A DNA stretch of 64,000 nt from Panicum virgatum (GCF_016808335.1 NC_053147.1:21500913-21564912), one strand, 5' to 3'; numbered from the stretch's first letter, positions 24,087 through 36,217 are shown. Program-made: numbers and translations. The notes: generated by a model not told the origin, from the letters alone.

Positions 24087-24320
24087 AACTTCGATTGCGC
24101 GAGCCCATGGCAAAGTGGGCGTTTCTAATTGGCGAGCGCGCGCCAGCAGCACTGCTAGCAATCGATCTCAGACAGCCTCATATTTTCCATTTTAAGAACG
24201 TTTTATTTTCCACTTCTTTCTATTTTCAGAGATTTATAAACTTATATATAAAAGTTTGACGTACAAATTTTTTCATACAATCTTTTAAGCAAAAATTGTT
24301 GCTAAAGAAATTTTACAAAC

Positions 24321-24490
24321 AACTTTTATTCATAATTTATACTTACAATTTCTTGTGAGATAATTTTTCATCACAAATAATGACAATGTTTTCACGCCCA
24401 CACCCAGAAAATTGAAGACAACGCTGGACCACAACTTTTATGCATAATTTATACTTACAATTTCTTATGAGATAATTTTTCATCACAACT
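24321..24490. repeat. 112-bp period direct repeat, AT-rich
   Basis: A ~55-bp block beginning AACTTTTATTCATAATTTAT at 24321 recurs at 24433, both containing CTTACAATTTCTT and GATAATTTTTCATCACAA. The rest of 24100-24850 shows no gene. A short direct repeat ACTCGAGCTGCCTCC also occurs near 24573 and 24608. Confidence 0.65.
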
Positions 24491-24854
24491 TTTATACTTA
24501 TATTCAACAAAGTTGTTCACCAACTTTGTTATATAACAAAAAATTCAAAAGAATAAAAAACGCTGGGCCACTCGAGCTGCCTCCGATAGACGCGCGCGTC
24601 AGGCAGAACTCGAGCTGCCTCCCCGGCGGTGGCGTTTCAGTCGGGCAGCCGGCCAGGCATGTGAGGCGGAGCCACACGAAAAGGAAAACGAAATGAATAT
24701 TAGTGAGGCTCATTAGTCATTACGCACGCACGAGGACCAGTGGAGGGGTAGTCAGTTGGATCGATCGCCATGAATATAGGTAGCGAGCGCTTGTCAAATT
24801 GGATTCGCGTGGCAAAGTGCGCGTGCCATTATTTTCGCATCTACTTTTACTGTT

Positions 24855-25110
24855 TCACAGGGGAATGATTAAAAGCAAGTATTATGGTAGACTATAAACA
24901 TGTTAAATGCTGAGGGGGGGGAGAGAGAAGAAAAGAGAGAAGTGATCTCAAAGTTTACAGCCAGCTTCGACATAAGAATCAAAAAATTTTGTGAGACAGA
25001 CAAGCGAGTCATGTATTAATGGTGGAGAGCTAAACCACTATACAAGTAAGCTAAGAGATGAGCTACAAAATTTTTTACAGCCAGCAGGCTAAATCATTAG
25101 TTTTGCTCTA
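24855..25110. mobile_element. Putative grass MITE
   Basis: Contains GGTAGACTATAAACATG, a GA-rich run (GGGGGGGAGAGAGAAG), TACAGCCAGC twice, CATGTATTAATGG and AGAGATGAGCTACAAA. Together these resemble a common grass MITE whose ends read AGAGCAA...TTGCTCT. The outer limits are approximate. Confidence 0.45.
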
Positions 25111-25856
25111 ATTGCGGGTTCGTGAAATAAATAAAGGCAAGTGGTGGTAGTAGTAGTAGATGGCGCATGGGAAAGCGGCTCCGCTTGCAAACTATGGCGA
25201 GCTAGCAGCTGGGACACGCTCTTGTGCCTGCTTGGGCTTTCTTCGCTGGTGAATTTTGGTGCCACTGACTAATTAATCAACCAGCCGGCCTGTCCAGCGC
25301 AGGAGCTGCACTGCACGTCGGCTCCTTGACAGTTTTTGTCAGCTTAACTTGCAAGCGTACGTGCAATCCTTAATAAGATATGTTTGTCTGCTGATGTCAA
25401 TATCTGCACGCAATAATGCACCGTGCACGGGCAGGGCCTGGTGTGAGCACGCACAAAAGCCAAGCTGCTAGGCGGCAGATATACGTCGTGAACTACCATG
25501 GTGCTATGATGGCTACGGATTGCGATAGGTTTGGGCGTTTGGGGGTAGGAATCATCTCATCTGTTTTGGGCCTATTGGCTGCTACAGAAGTGGCTGTTCC
25601 GCCTGAACGGAGATCCCAGCCGACGACCGTACCTGCCAAGATGAGCTCATTACTCGCCTGTAGTGTAGGATTGTAGCCTGTAGGGCCAGGGAATGAGAGT
25701 ATTTGCGCGTGAATCCGTGAAGCGGGGGCAGCCATCCCAGTCCCCATCTGGTGAGGAATGCTGAAGAGCCGCGTTGAGATCTCAGCATCTCGTAGGGTTT
25801 GCAGGCAGGGCAAATGGCCGTTGCATTGGTTATTTGGTTTTTCCCAAACACGTGGG
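25111..25856. other. Intergenic, no supported gene
   Basis: Overlapping open frames on both strands (25416-25945) share no codon-bias or domain signal and are probably incidental. Nothing recognisable was found. Confidence 0.45.
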
Positions 25857-26122
25857 GATGGTGTACGGGTATTTTCCGACTGTATTCGAACTCGATCCGG
25901 TTTGGAAGGGTTTTTATCTGTTTGTATCAAATTCCGAATATTCAATACCCGTAACTGATCCGTATCCGAATACTAGAAGTTACATTTTTATAATATTAAT
26001 ATCTATTACAATTTTATCTGGAAAAAACTAACACTATTCATATAAAATCCATATTCGAATAAAAATATGAAAACAAATATGATATCAATAATATCCGTTC
26101 ATATTCAATCCGTTTACATCCC
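25857..26122. mobile_element. hAT-like MITE
   Basis: The left end reads GGGATGGTGTACGGGTATT and the complement of the right end reads AGGGATGTAAACGGATTGAA. The interior is full of CCGAATA/TATCCG repeats. This matches the grass hAT-type MITE pattern of xGGGATGxAAACGG ends. No clean 8-bp target duplication was seen. Confidence 0.55.
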
Positions 26123-26272
26123 TAGCTGCATTGATGTGGAAAACGAATGGACGATGCCCAAAGATAGCATGACCACTGAACGGCAGCACAAGACAGTTGC
26201 GTTAGGATGCTAAGCTGAGATGCATAGACACTGACAACACACGTACACATTAATGAACACACATACGCAAAT

Positions 26273-26467
26273 CCTACCTCTATGAGCATTTTCAAAGATT
26301 GAATCGGCAAATTCTCGAGATTGATGAAGTCACCAACCCTACCTCTATAAGCATTTTCAAAGATTGAATCGACAAATCCTCGAGATTGATGAAGTCACCA
26401 ACCCTATCTCTATTAGCATTTTCAAAGATTGAATCGGCAAATCCTCGAGATTGATGAAGTCACCACA
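26273..26467. repeat. 65-bp minisatellite, three units
   Basis: Three tandem units starting at 26273, 26338 and 26403, each of the form CCTACCTCTATxAGCATTTTC...GATTGATGAAGTCACCA. The units differ at only a few bases. The flanks (ACATACGCAAATCC on the left, CAGACGCCTTGCTATCGAC on the right) resemble a repeat I know from grass transposons that is normally single copy there, so this copy looks amplified. Confidence 0.85.
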
Positions 26468-27325
26468 GACGCCTTGCTATCGACTATCGAGGAGAAAACA
26501 TAACATCGTTAAATTCTAAAATTTTCATTTCCACGACGAGTCGAACTCAAGACTTAAAATACTACCGAGACTTATAACTATTAGATTACAGATCTTTACG
26601 AGACGTATTAACCACTAGGATACGAACCCTTACGAGACGCAAAGAATTAATGGGCAGCTAACGCCGCTAGATCGACAGTGATGAAGCGCCGAACCTCTTT
26701 CCGGATCAATCGTAATGGCCCAACGCGTTCGGCCGGCGACGCACACCTCAGCATCATGCAGACATCACATCTGACATCCCCCGCTTGTCTCGCGAAACGA
26801 AAGGCGAGGCAGTGTGAAAACGATGCGTGGGTCTGGGACGCGGTTCTTGGCATGGCATGTCGCCTTCCTTTGCTCGCTTGTTATCAGAGAGACAGAGGCC
26901 GAGTGATTAGCAGCGCCAGTAACACTGGATCATCGTGCAAGAAGCCAAGAACTCGTCCATGGCGTTGGCATGTGGATCCTGCTGCCAAAACAGGTCATCT
27001 TACTGCTTCAGCTTTCTTTCTTTTTTCATCTCTGAGAATCTAAGAATCTAATGGTTTTTGTAGCGGTAGAACTGATGTCTGCTACTACATTAGATTTTCT
27101 TCTTCTTTTTTTTGGTGATGAAGTGCGCTTGCCCATACGAGAACATCTATAAGAGAAATCAGTGGTGCTTCGTTGTGGTTGATCATTCGATGACGATGTA
27201 AACCATTTAAGGCTGTAAAGTGGGCCTACTTTTGTTCATGGGTCCGACATGCTATACTTTTTAGAGTAAAAACAGGACGAGCAGGCCTCTTAGGAATAAA
27301 AACATGGCCTTCTTATCTTCATGTT
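26468..27325. other. Intergenic, no supported gene
   Basis: Contains small direct repeats (ACGAGACG at about 26599 and 26632) and a T-rich tract near 27100. The open frame at 26678-27043 has no recognised domain. Confidence 0.45.
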
Positions 27326-27393
27326 GAGATTTTTAACATGCTGTAGTTGGACCACACTTGAGATTTTTAACATGCTGTAGTTGGACCACACAT
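27326..27393. repeat. 34-bp tandem duplication
   Basis: GAGATTTTTAACATGCTGTA plus TTGGACCACAC.. is present twice in tandem (27326-27359 and 27360-27393) and nearly perfect. No function is evident. Confidence 0.9.
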
Positions 27394-27479
27394 GACAAAG
27401 TCTATATGGGCCTTGAACGGCCAACATTTGGTTCCAATGGGCCTACTTTAGCCCGTAAGTGAAAATGCCTAATAAATTA

Positions 27480-28506
27480 GGAAAAAAAATCAACTTTACC
27501 TCCTTCAACTATCGCAAAAATTTGATTTTTCTCCTTCAACTACAAAATTGGGTACCCAGCTTCCTCGAACTATCAAAATTGTTTGTTTTACCTCGTTCGT
27601 CGGTTTTACAAGCAGTTTTTACATATTTTCATAGATTTTTTCTTTCTCTTTTTTTTCCCACTCAATTGAGATAGCAAATGTGGATAAAAAATTATATTAA
27701 TTGACATAGTGGTAGATAAGAGTATAGAGAACACAATTTTGTAAAATTTTGAAGTTGAACTCAAACAAAATTGAAATTTGAAACTTTGAAGAAATAAAGA
27801 ATTCAAACTTCATTGAATTTTTAAAGCATCAAGATGAGCTCCATCTTTGACAAAATTTGAATTGTATGATACATATTAGAGGTGCATAATTAAAGAATTT
27901 TGGGAGTATAGGTTATGTAGAAAAATTTTAAGCTTCTTAGAAGGGGTCAAATTTAAGCCAAATATAATCATTTTTATTTATTTGCATATTTGATTTATAC
28001 ATACGCAAATTCTTGAGAATATTTTAAATTATGTGAAAATAAATAAAATTATAAAATTTGGCTCAAATTTGACCCTTCATAATAAACCTTGCTAGAGAAC
28101 TTATACTCACAAAAATTCCCTAGTGATTTACCTCTAATATATGTCATACAATTCAAATTTTGTCCAAGATGGAGCTCATTTTGATGCCTTAAAAATTCAA
28201 TAAATTTTCAATTCTTTATTTTTTTGAAATTTAATTTTCAAATTGTTTTAGCTTTAACTTTGCAAAATTGGGTTCTTCCTACTCTCCTCTACCACTATGC
28301 CAATATTTATGATTTTTGAACCACATTTGCTGCCTCAATTGAGTGAAAAAAGAGATGAGAGAGAAAATTGTATGAAAATAAATGTAAAACAGCCTATAAA
28401 ACCATTGAGGAAGGTAAAGCAAACAGTTTTGATAGTTGGAGGAGGGTGGATATCCGGTTTTGCAGTTGAGGGTCGATAGTTAAGGGAGGCAAAGGAGACT
28501 TTTTCC
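27480..28506. mobile_element. Mutator-type foldback MITE with 9-bp TSD
   Basis: 1027-bp element whose two halves are long inverted copies of each other around a centre near 28000. The outer ends read GGAAAAAAAATCAACTTTACC on the left and, as complement, GGAAAAAGTCTCCTTTGCC on the right. Pairing continues inward through CTATCAAAA.TGTTTG, CTCAATTGAG, GCAAATGTGG, CATAGTGGTAGA and GATGGAGCTCAT. It is flanked by a perfect 9-bp duplication AATAAATTA (27471-27479 and 28507-28515), the size made by Mutator-like transposases. No transposase is present. The transcript would form a ~500-bp hairpin. Confidence 0.9.
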
Positions 28507-28889
28507 AATAAATTATTACTTAGAACGTTTTCTGCTGCATTCATCTGTTCATGTCATGTCAGTGGAGAACATAGTTTGCTGCTTATGATTACAGCCAGTC
28601 AGCCAATATGAGACTTTTTTGAGGAAAACCAATATGAGACTCCAAAGCCCTCATAAACGAAAAGGAAGACATATCTTTATTCCAGTCTAGATAACAAATA
28701 AATTTGAATCACAACAAGACGTATGTACAGACATGGGCCATAAAGTGTATCCTGACATCCTAATATACCACCATCGAACTCTCTAGTGTACAGACAACGC
28801 ACATTTTCGGGGGCACGCAAAGAAGGATCTTGAGACCAGCAAACACCTCTGCATGTTCATAGCAAATGCGTACTGCATAAAGGACATCT

Positions 28890-31550
28890 CTAAGCCTTGG
28901 CATCTCCTTTAGGTAGGCCAAGAAGAGATGGCCGGTAAAGGGACTGACGCTGTGCCATCTCAATTCTTTCCCGTGGATCATACATTGATTCATCTCGTAT
29001 TGCTTGAAGAATGGAATCAGTCGCAAGCTCCCTGCAGACAAAAAAAATAAATGAAATAGCTCTTTAGGCGCTTGACATGACAGTAGAAATGTACCCCCAA
29101 AGAATGCAGCGGACAATCCACGAATTTTCCAAGATTCTAACCTCTTGATTAAAATTTTGTAGAGCGTTTTGAGTATTGGGCACAGCTCAACAGGAGCAAC
29201 AGGCTTCTTGGTTTCTGGATGCATCACACATAGGCTTCCCTGGCTCAGGAGTTCATAAAATGCATTGACTGCAGAAACACCCTGAATCGCAGAAGTGAAT
29301 AATGGTCAGCACATAGCTACCCCATACCAAAAGGGCACCCCGAAATCACAAACTTTATATTATAAAAGATGGCAGGCTGGCAGCACAAACCTGGATAGTC
29401 CCTTTGCCTTTGATGCTGTCCCCCATTTCTAGGGTCAATTCTCCCTTAGCTAACTTCTGCCCATACCATGCATTACGGCCTTTCAGCAGTGTGACGTATG
29501 TATCAGCTAACAAGGGTCCTGCAAGTTTCTCAGGCTCTCGCGCTAGAAGATGGGTGATGTATATCATTTCAGATGTGCAAAGTGAAAAGTACACTGATTT
29601 GCTGGTTGCACTCTCATTGGTAAGTGCTGCCACCATACCTGCATGATAAAATGATGTTTCAGCAACATGAATGGATACATTAGACTCCAGAATAATTAGG
29701 TAAAAGTGGGCAAAGAATATGGACAAACTCTCCCAGGTCTATTGTGTTAATTACTGGATTTAATTTTTCCTAATCCATGACATGAGAGCTGTGTGTACTG
29801 TATTAGCTTCAGCATGAGTTTGTACCGTCTGAAAAACTAAGCAACATTACATTTGGCAGAGACTGTAGCATTGCAGCAGCATTCAGTGAATGCAAATAGC
29901 ATACTTAATTAAATAGGACGAAAAAAAACAACGATGCCAAAATAGCAATTTTATTGGTTCAATGCTGAAAAATGGAATGATCTCATCAAGTATCTCATGT
30001 GAACTGGATAAAGGGAGGACCCAAATGAAAGTTCCATTTTTCCAGATGAAAACTTTTCAAGTCACTTTAAAGATAAAACAGCAAATAAAAACTTACCAGC
30101 ACCAATGGCATATATGTTTTTTAAGCCGCCCATGACTTCATGAGTAATGAGATCACTGTTGTCCCATACAATGAAATGGGGCTGCCTCAAAAATTTTGCA
30201 AGAGGTTTCCTCCACTTGTCAGCTCCACATATGCGAGCATTTGCATATTCTTTGTTATAAATCTCAGAAGCAATGTTTGGGCCTCCAAGATACAGAATGT
30301 TCTCCAAAGGCACTCCAGCTGCAATAAGAATCCATGATCAACAACTACAGGCTAAAGCCAACAATACAACAAGGGGAAACCTTAAATGCATGCAACAACA
30401 TATGGAATTGAGTTAATGTTCAGGATGCCAATTTCAGTTCAGTAAAATAAATCCAGGAGAAACATCACATGTGGTGGGTAGAAACCAGAACATGCAATGT
30501 TCAGTAATAGTTCAGATAAACCTTGCTAAACTGTATTACATGTTCAGAAGGGGAAGCCCTGCAGAGCAAACATAGCACATGGGCACTCACTTAACTGCAA
30601 GATGCACCATTCAGTAAGGGGCTTAACTAGCTTTTGAACTTCCAATACTCAACAACAGGCAAAGAATATAGTACCATATAATCATCAAATATGCAATAAA
30701 TATGAGGGACCATAGGTACAGATCATGACTATCCAGAAAATTTCATCAGGAAGATTCCAGAGCTGCTGTATCTGATCCAGCTGAGCAGCATTTAAATCTT
30801 CAATTAAAATTTGTTAGCCCTACTACTTCCACAAATGTGATAGCTACGAGATTAAAGAAACTAGTACCTCAACCATGAGAACATAGTGGTACTTGTAGAT
30901 CACGACGAGAATTGAGTAAAGAACTCACTTGCATTGCTGATCATCTGTGTGGGTGTTATGATCCGGGGCACAGGGTCGAGCGACGCCTCGATCCCCTTCG
31001 CCAGCGAGATGATCAGCGGCTGGGTGATCCGCTCCTTCCAGTACCTGCCGATCTCCCCGAACACCTCCCTGGTCTCCGTGGACGGCAGGCCGTTGACGAC
31101 GATGTCGGCGTCCCAGACGGCCTCCTGCAGGTTGGTGACGACCTTGAGCGGGCAGAGCGGCGTGTCGAGCATGTTGAGGCAGAATCCGTCGCGGAGGATC
31201 TCGTCGGCGTGAAGCGTGCGGTCCCCGAGGCGCGCCTCGACGTACTTGAGGTAGGCGCATCGGCGGATGAGGCGGCGCAGCACGTCCTCGCGGGCGTTGA
31301 TGACCTCGAAGAGGCGCTCGGCGTCGGCGCGGTCCACGGCGCGCCCCGCGCGGCGCCACACCCGCACCTGCACCCGGTCCCGGTACCGGCCGTACGCGTC
31401 CTGCAGCAGCGCGCAGAAGACGCTCCCCCACGCCCCGGCGCCCACCCCGACGACCCGCAGCGGGTCGCCGTCGGACTTCCCCAGCAGCCGCCGCAGCTCG
31501 TCCAGCTTCTCCTCCGCCGCCGACCCGCCGTTCGCGTAGGTCCCCACCAT
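28890..31550 (-). CDS. GPDHC1: Glycerol-3-phosphate dehydrogenase [NAD+]
   Basis: NAD-dependent cytosolic-type GPDH, which reduces dihydroxyacetone phosphate to glycerol-3-phosphate for glycerolipid supply and NADH balance. Exons on the minus strand are 31550-30929, 30318-30097, 29638-29391, 29281-29142 and 29031-28890. They total 1374 nt, 457 aa, with matching phases at all junctions. The Rossmann motif GVGAGAWG is at residues 35-42; [17 protein letters not shown] and the catalytic-domain [10 protein letters not shown] lie downstream. The end, [11 protein letters not shown], is intact. The N-terminus lacks a plastid transit peptide. Length and sequence fit the plant GPDHC1 group (about 460 aa). 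Exon 1 is very GC-rich, producing long open shadows on both strands; the 500-residue open frame running upstream of the ATG at 31550 is one of these. Confidence 0.95.
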
Positions 31551-31807
31551 CGCCGCCTCGCTTCGCAGTTCACAGGCCCTCGCCGAGCTCAACCGGGGAC
31601 AGGCAAGGCAGGCTCCGGCTGGGCCGAGGAAGATGGGGGGTTTTGCTGGCGAGCACGGGTGGGAGGAAATGCGGGTGGGTTTCGCGGGGGGTTTTGTGGG
31701 GTTGGGTGACCAGAAATTACCAAATCCCAGCGCGAAACTCGCTGTCGATCGGCAAGCCCGAGGGCCGCGGCCGCGCCGGCCCCTCCCTTTTGAACTCTGC
31801 TTCTCCC

Positions 31808-31835
31808 GGGGGGGGGGGGGGGGGGGGGGGGGGGG
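31808..31835. repeat. 28-nt homopolymer G tract
   Basis: A run of 28 consecutive G on the plus strand (C on the GPDH gene strand), 258 nt upstream of the GPDH start codon, in its promoter or 5' UTR. It can form G-quadruplexes. The length may be affected by sequencing error. Confidence 0.85.
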
Positions 31836-32880
31836 CGCTACCGGCCGGCGCAATCCGTGTAAGCAAGCAGGCGAGCGGGCCTGAGAAAATCGAAAAATCG
31901 TGCCTTTTCCCCCCTTGGTGATGGAGCTTTTTGACGATTTACAATTCCAAACATCTTCCCGTTTAAATAAGGTTTCCACGGAGGCAACGCGCACGGGCGC
32001 GTCAGGGAGGGAATCGGAGGCGAGTCCGTGCGCGAGGAGAACGAGGGTGGTGGTGGAGACGCCACACGCCTGGCCAGGCGCGTCCGAAACCGAAAGGGAC
32101 GCGCGCGGGCGCACGGCGTGACCGAATTGATGACCGGCGGCGGCAGGCGGTCGTGTTTGGCGAACGAGGGTCGCCGTCGCGCCATCCGGTTCCGACGCGT
32201 CCTCCAGCCCAGGGCCGGCCGACCACCGGCCACCGGCGTCATCGGAGAAGCCAACCAGCCCGAGCCCGTCGCGAGCGGCCGCTCTAGGTGGCGGAGCTGT
32301 TCCGAGTTCCGAGCCGACCAGAGGAGAGACTCCACTCGAGCACAGCGCACGCCCGTCCTGACGCACGCGCACGCAAGGTGGCCTTGGCACGCTGCCAGCC
32401 ATCGGCCCACACCACCACCACCATCATCATCAATTCGGCGGCGTGAGGGTTAGCTTGAGTGGGGGAAGCTTACTCAAAGAAGTGGTCAACTCGTGCGTCC
32501 GTCGCTGCGGTCGAAAGCGATCCCGTGTTGGGTCCGAGTCCAACGCTCCGTTTCCTTTCGCTTTCCTCCTCTCCGAATTTCACTCACAACGGAGCCGGTC
32601 GCAAGCAAATCAGGGCATGTACAAAGGAGAGACAGCTGCCGTCTATTTGTGTCCAGCTCAGCTCAAATTATCGACATGGCAGGTGTTAAATGAAGAGAGA
32701 GGGTGTCGCCGTCGTCTCGTTCATCTACGGCACGGTCGTGTGCTCCGATGCGAGTCGCCGGCTCCCGAAGCGCGCTGCAGTACCTGCTGCGAGTCGTCGA
32801 CGGCGGCTCCGATCCGATGCAAGCGCGCGCTTCTTCCCCCAATCTTCCTCTCCTCGCGCGCGTGCTTCTTCCTCCAATTC
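31836..32880. other. GC-rich upstream region of GPDH gene
   Basis: Presumed promoter side of the minus-strand GPDH gene. Includes a CACCACCACCACCATCATCATCAATT simple repeat near 32410. Many overlapping open frames reflect the GC content. I see no domain until the F-box remnant. Confidence 0.5.
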
Positions 32881-33081
32881 ATCTCCACCGCGCGCATCTT
32901 CCCCAATCTTCCTCCGGAGCCTTGCGCTCGGCTTGTCCGCTGCGCAGCCACGTGCCGGCGGTGGCGCCGCCTCGTCTCCATGGACGCCACCTTCATCTGC
33001 CGCCATGTGCCGCGTCTCGCGGACCTCTTCCTCCGGAGCCTCGCGCTCGGCTTCTTCCAGTCTCAGACCGACATCGTCACG
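32881..33081 (+). pseudogene. F-box protein remnant
   Basis: One frame encodes LVRCAATCRRWRRLVS followed by MDATFICRHVPRLAD and SLALGFF. This is the pattern of the end of an F-box and the start of the following region in a large grass F-box family (RCAATC.xWRR...FIRRHV...LLLGFF). The upstream half of the F-box, which contacts Skp1, is not evident, and the frame dissolves downstream into non-coding sequence near 33180. TTCCTCCGGAGCC.TGCGCTCGGC occurs twice (32918 and 33029), suggesting local rearrangement. It is a fragment, not a working gene. Confidence 0.55.
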
Positions 33082-33389
33082 CTGCCGTGGTTCGTGCCCC
33101 TATCCGTGATCGGCGGGCTACCATTGGTGGATCGACGGAACATGCACGCATCATATCGATTCATGAGGCAGACAGATTCATGATTGCAGGACGAACGACC
33201 AAAGATTTAGAGAGCCAAGCCCTCCGCGTGATGAACGGCGAACGATTATGGATGACAGACGGATTGCAGGCGGAGCGAACGAATTGACGACGTACGAGCC
33301 GGCTATTCGAACTTTTTAGTACCGAGAGAAAAATCGGTTTTCACATATATTGTAGGTAAACTAGGTTCATGCCCGTGCGTTGCTACGGG

Positions 33390-35568
33390 CGATAAAAATA
33401 ATTTCAAAATAATAAATATAGCACAAAAAACATATGATATTTTGATCTTTACTAATATCCACACACAATCATATACATAATATATTATAATTTTCAAATT
33501 TGGTAGATTCAACTACATCAGGATATCCAATGCCACATAACCCGCTTTCAAATATTTTTCCATGTGATGCTGCTATGATATTTCTAAACACTGTAAGGAA
33601 TATTTTTTCGATATGCATTTCCAGCAAATGCCAAAACATGGATCACAAACTTCTGCCTCGATGCTCGGCCATCCTGTATTCCTGTGCCAGTTCGTTGCTA
33701 ATGGTGATCCCAAATTCCCTCCATAAGCATCAATTTTCATAATCTGAAACATAGCAACTGAGGCATACAAATTAGCTCCATAAGCATCAATCTTCAAGTA
33801 TATATGTTCTCCCGATGCAGCATCGGAAAGGCATAAATCAAAACGGGCATGTCGTGTAATCCTTGTTCACTACAATAAGGTAGATGAAGACTTCATTGCC
33901 AAATAGAGTATCAGAAAACCTAGTCTAAAATATAGATAATAAAATTTTCATTTTATCATGTACGTATAAATGTCCACATGTTAAGATTATATTATATGAA
34001 CAAACATTATAAAAATTCAAACACAGATTGAATTATATATTATATGGAAGCACTGGTTTCTTAATAAGTAAATTCACTTGAGAACTTTGCAAATTCAGAA
34101 ATTATGGAAAAAGAAACTGAAACAACATCGCTAGTTTGGAGAATACCACAAGAACCTCGACTACTCCAAACTTACATAGTGTGGTCTAGCAGTCTGAAAG
34201 TGTTAGCAATGTGACAAATGGTGAACTCAAACAATAAAAATTTTCAGTGTTAGGTTAGTCTCCAACTGCCTGATGTTTCAGCATGATTCATCATTTAAAA
34301 GGAGCAATGCTAGATGACTCACCATGGCCTATTAAGTGGAGAAGGGACGGAATGCCTTGGCAGCCTGATAATCCATTAGATCAAATTAAGAAGGTAAACC
34401 CAAAATTTTTCTGTACAAAATATACCTGAAGATGAGATTACAAGGTTCTCTAAACACCAAGTGAAGATTATGCCATTCTAGCATGTCTCCTGTTAATTTC
34501 AGATTACATGTTAAAAGAAAAATAACTATCATATGATATTCAAAAATTAACTGCGAAAGCCATAAAAAAAACCAAATGCTTCACTTCAGAACCACTGAAG
34601 TGTAAGATTGGTGACATACATCAGCAAGGTCAAAGATGGATCAGGTTTTACCTATTGTTTGCAGCTTTTAATAAATCTCGGAAGCGCAACAGAACAAGAG
34701 CGTAGTTTTCTTGGAACCAGTAAGAAGACCCAATTATCATACTCACTGAAGCCAGCTACTACAATCTCTCATCACAATGACATGAAACAGAACAACTACA
34801 ATTTTTTTACTCCCCCCAAAAAACCTTGACTGAAAGTATCGATTGCCAACCATCACAAAAAGTCACTACTGCCATCATCAATGGTCCTCTGCTTTCCAAG
34901 GCCAGTGGAGACCATGGTAAAACAGAATAAGTCGACGACCTCTTGAGCTCAGTGGTTGTGGCAATCTCCTACTCTCTTATAGTCCTTCTGCCTCATTTCT
35001 TATTCTGTCAAAAGCTCTAGTGTTTCACGGTATAATATGAATAAGTTAAATTCAGTGGCCAATTTCTTATACAAGCATATCTCCATTTCAACATGGAACC
35101 AACAAATTGCACACAGATTAAACCATGATAAGTAGAGAAATGGGCATTTTAGCAATGTTTTTTTTTTCATAGATGATTTGCAAAACATCAAAACAAGAAA
35201 CTTTCAGATAAAGAACTTCATATTGTTCCTTCCTTTTGTCCTAGAAAATCATAGGTGGGGGACCAAATGGACCATATCAGCGATTAGGCAAAGTTTACAG
35301 TTGCAAGGAAAAGTGAAAGGAATTGGACACTGGAGTTAGGCGTCAAAGTACACTCACCGACACAACATGTGACATTCTGCCCATGGCATAGTATGCAAAC
35401 CATTCAGTTGTTTCCTGAAGACAGTAACACTTTACCAAACAAATGCCATGTGTAGAACTCTAACCAGCAGGAGCTTCACACCTCACAAAAAAACCTGCAT
35501 ACGATTAGATGAATGACTTTTTTGTGATATAATAAATAAATCTTAAAAGGAATGGTATGGGCAAGTGG
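33390..35568. other. Helitron interior, AT-rich, no gene recognised
   Basis: Low-GC sequence with a local imperfect duplication: CTCCATAAGCATCAATTTTC (about 33718) and CTCCATAAGCATCAATCTTC (about 33776). It could include intron sequence of a captured gene. No domains found. Confidence 0.5.
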
Positions 35569-35830
35569 CTAGGACAAATGAGATTGTGAACTAACAGCGC
35601 TATCAAGATTCGATGACGCATCCTCAAATCCTTCATCAGAGGCATATGTGACAAAACCAAACCCCTTTGACATCCAACTCTCCTTGTCATAGATGAACCT
35701 CGCTTCCAAAATCTCCCATTGCTCGTTGAACATGTTAGCAAGAGTTAACTTGCTGACACCCCCGGGAAGGTTCCCCACATATCCCTCTTAGCTTCAACAT
35801 TGGAGCCTCTAGGTGAGGACTGCTTGCTGG
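35569..35830 (-). pseudogene. Captured RRM (RNA-binding protein) fragment
   Basis: The minus strand encodes GNLPGGVSKLTLANMF (RNP2-like region degraded), EARFIYDKESW and the RNP1 motif KGFGFVTYAS, continuing EDASSNLDSA. This is most of a single RNA-recognition motif of the chloroplast-ribonucleoprotein type. The usual YVGNLP start is damaged, Ser-Gly-Arg is replaced by SWMS, and it stops after the first domain. It sits inside the Helitron and is best read as a captured exon. Confidence 0.75.
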
Positions 35831-36217
35831 GTAGTGTTGGCCCTCAATTCTCACTCAAACTCCTCCTTATTAAGTACCCAATTTCAGAAATGAGGTCAAC
35901 TAAATAGCCATGGGAAAAAAACTGGAAAATTATGTAATGATTAAGCAATAAAACAGCTCAGTTTACTAACATATACTTAACTGCAGTCTGAAATGTAACA
36001 ATGGTAGCATAAAAGTAAATTAGCTAATGCAGGTCACATCGAAAACAACAGACTATTGGCAAAAAACTGTACCTATTATAACCTGGCACAGCATCTAGTA
36101 ACCTCAATTTTCTGCCAGCAGTTCAAAGATCTGTTACAATCTAACTATTTGCATAAGTGGACTTGTCACAACTCACAAAGATCACGATTCAATACAACCT
36201 AAGGGAGTGTTCCAATT

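Noticed and set aside
25416..25945. Possible small gene on either strand
   Set aside because: Opposed overlapping frames, no domain, no splice or promoter context.
28335..28479. Short frames at 28297-28544 as peptides
   Set aside because: They fall inside one arm of the Mutator-type palindrome.
30900..32402. 500-codon open frame on the minus strand extending upstream of GPDH exon 1
   Set aside because: Only the part from 31550 matches GPDH. The upstream portion crosses the G28 tract and GC-rich promoter and lacks a domain, so the longer start is an artefact of composition.
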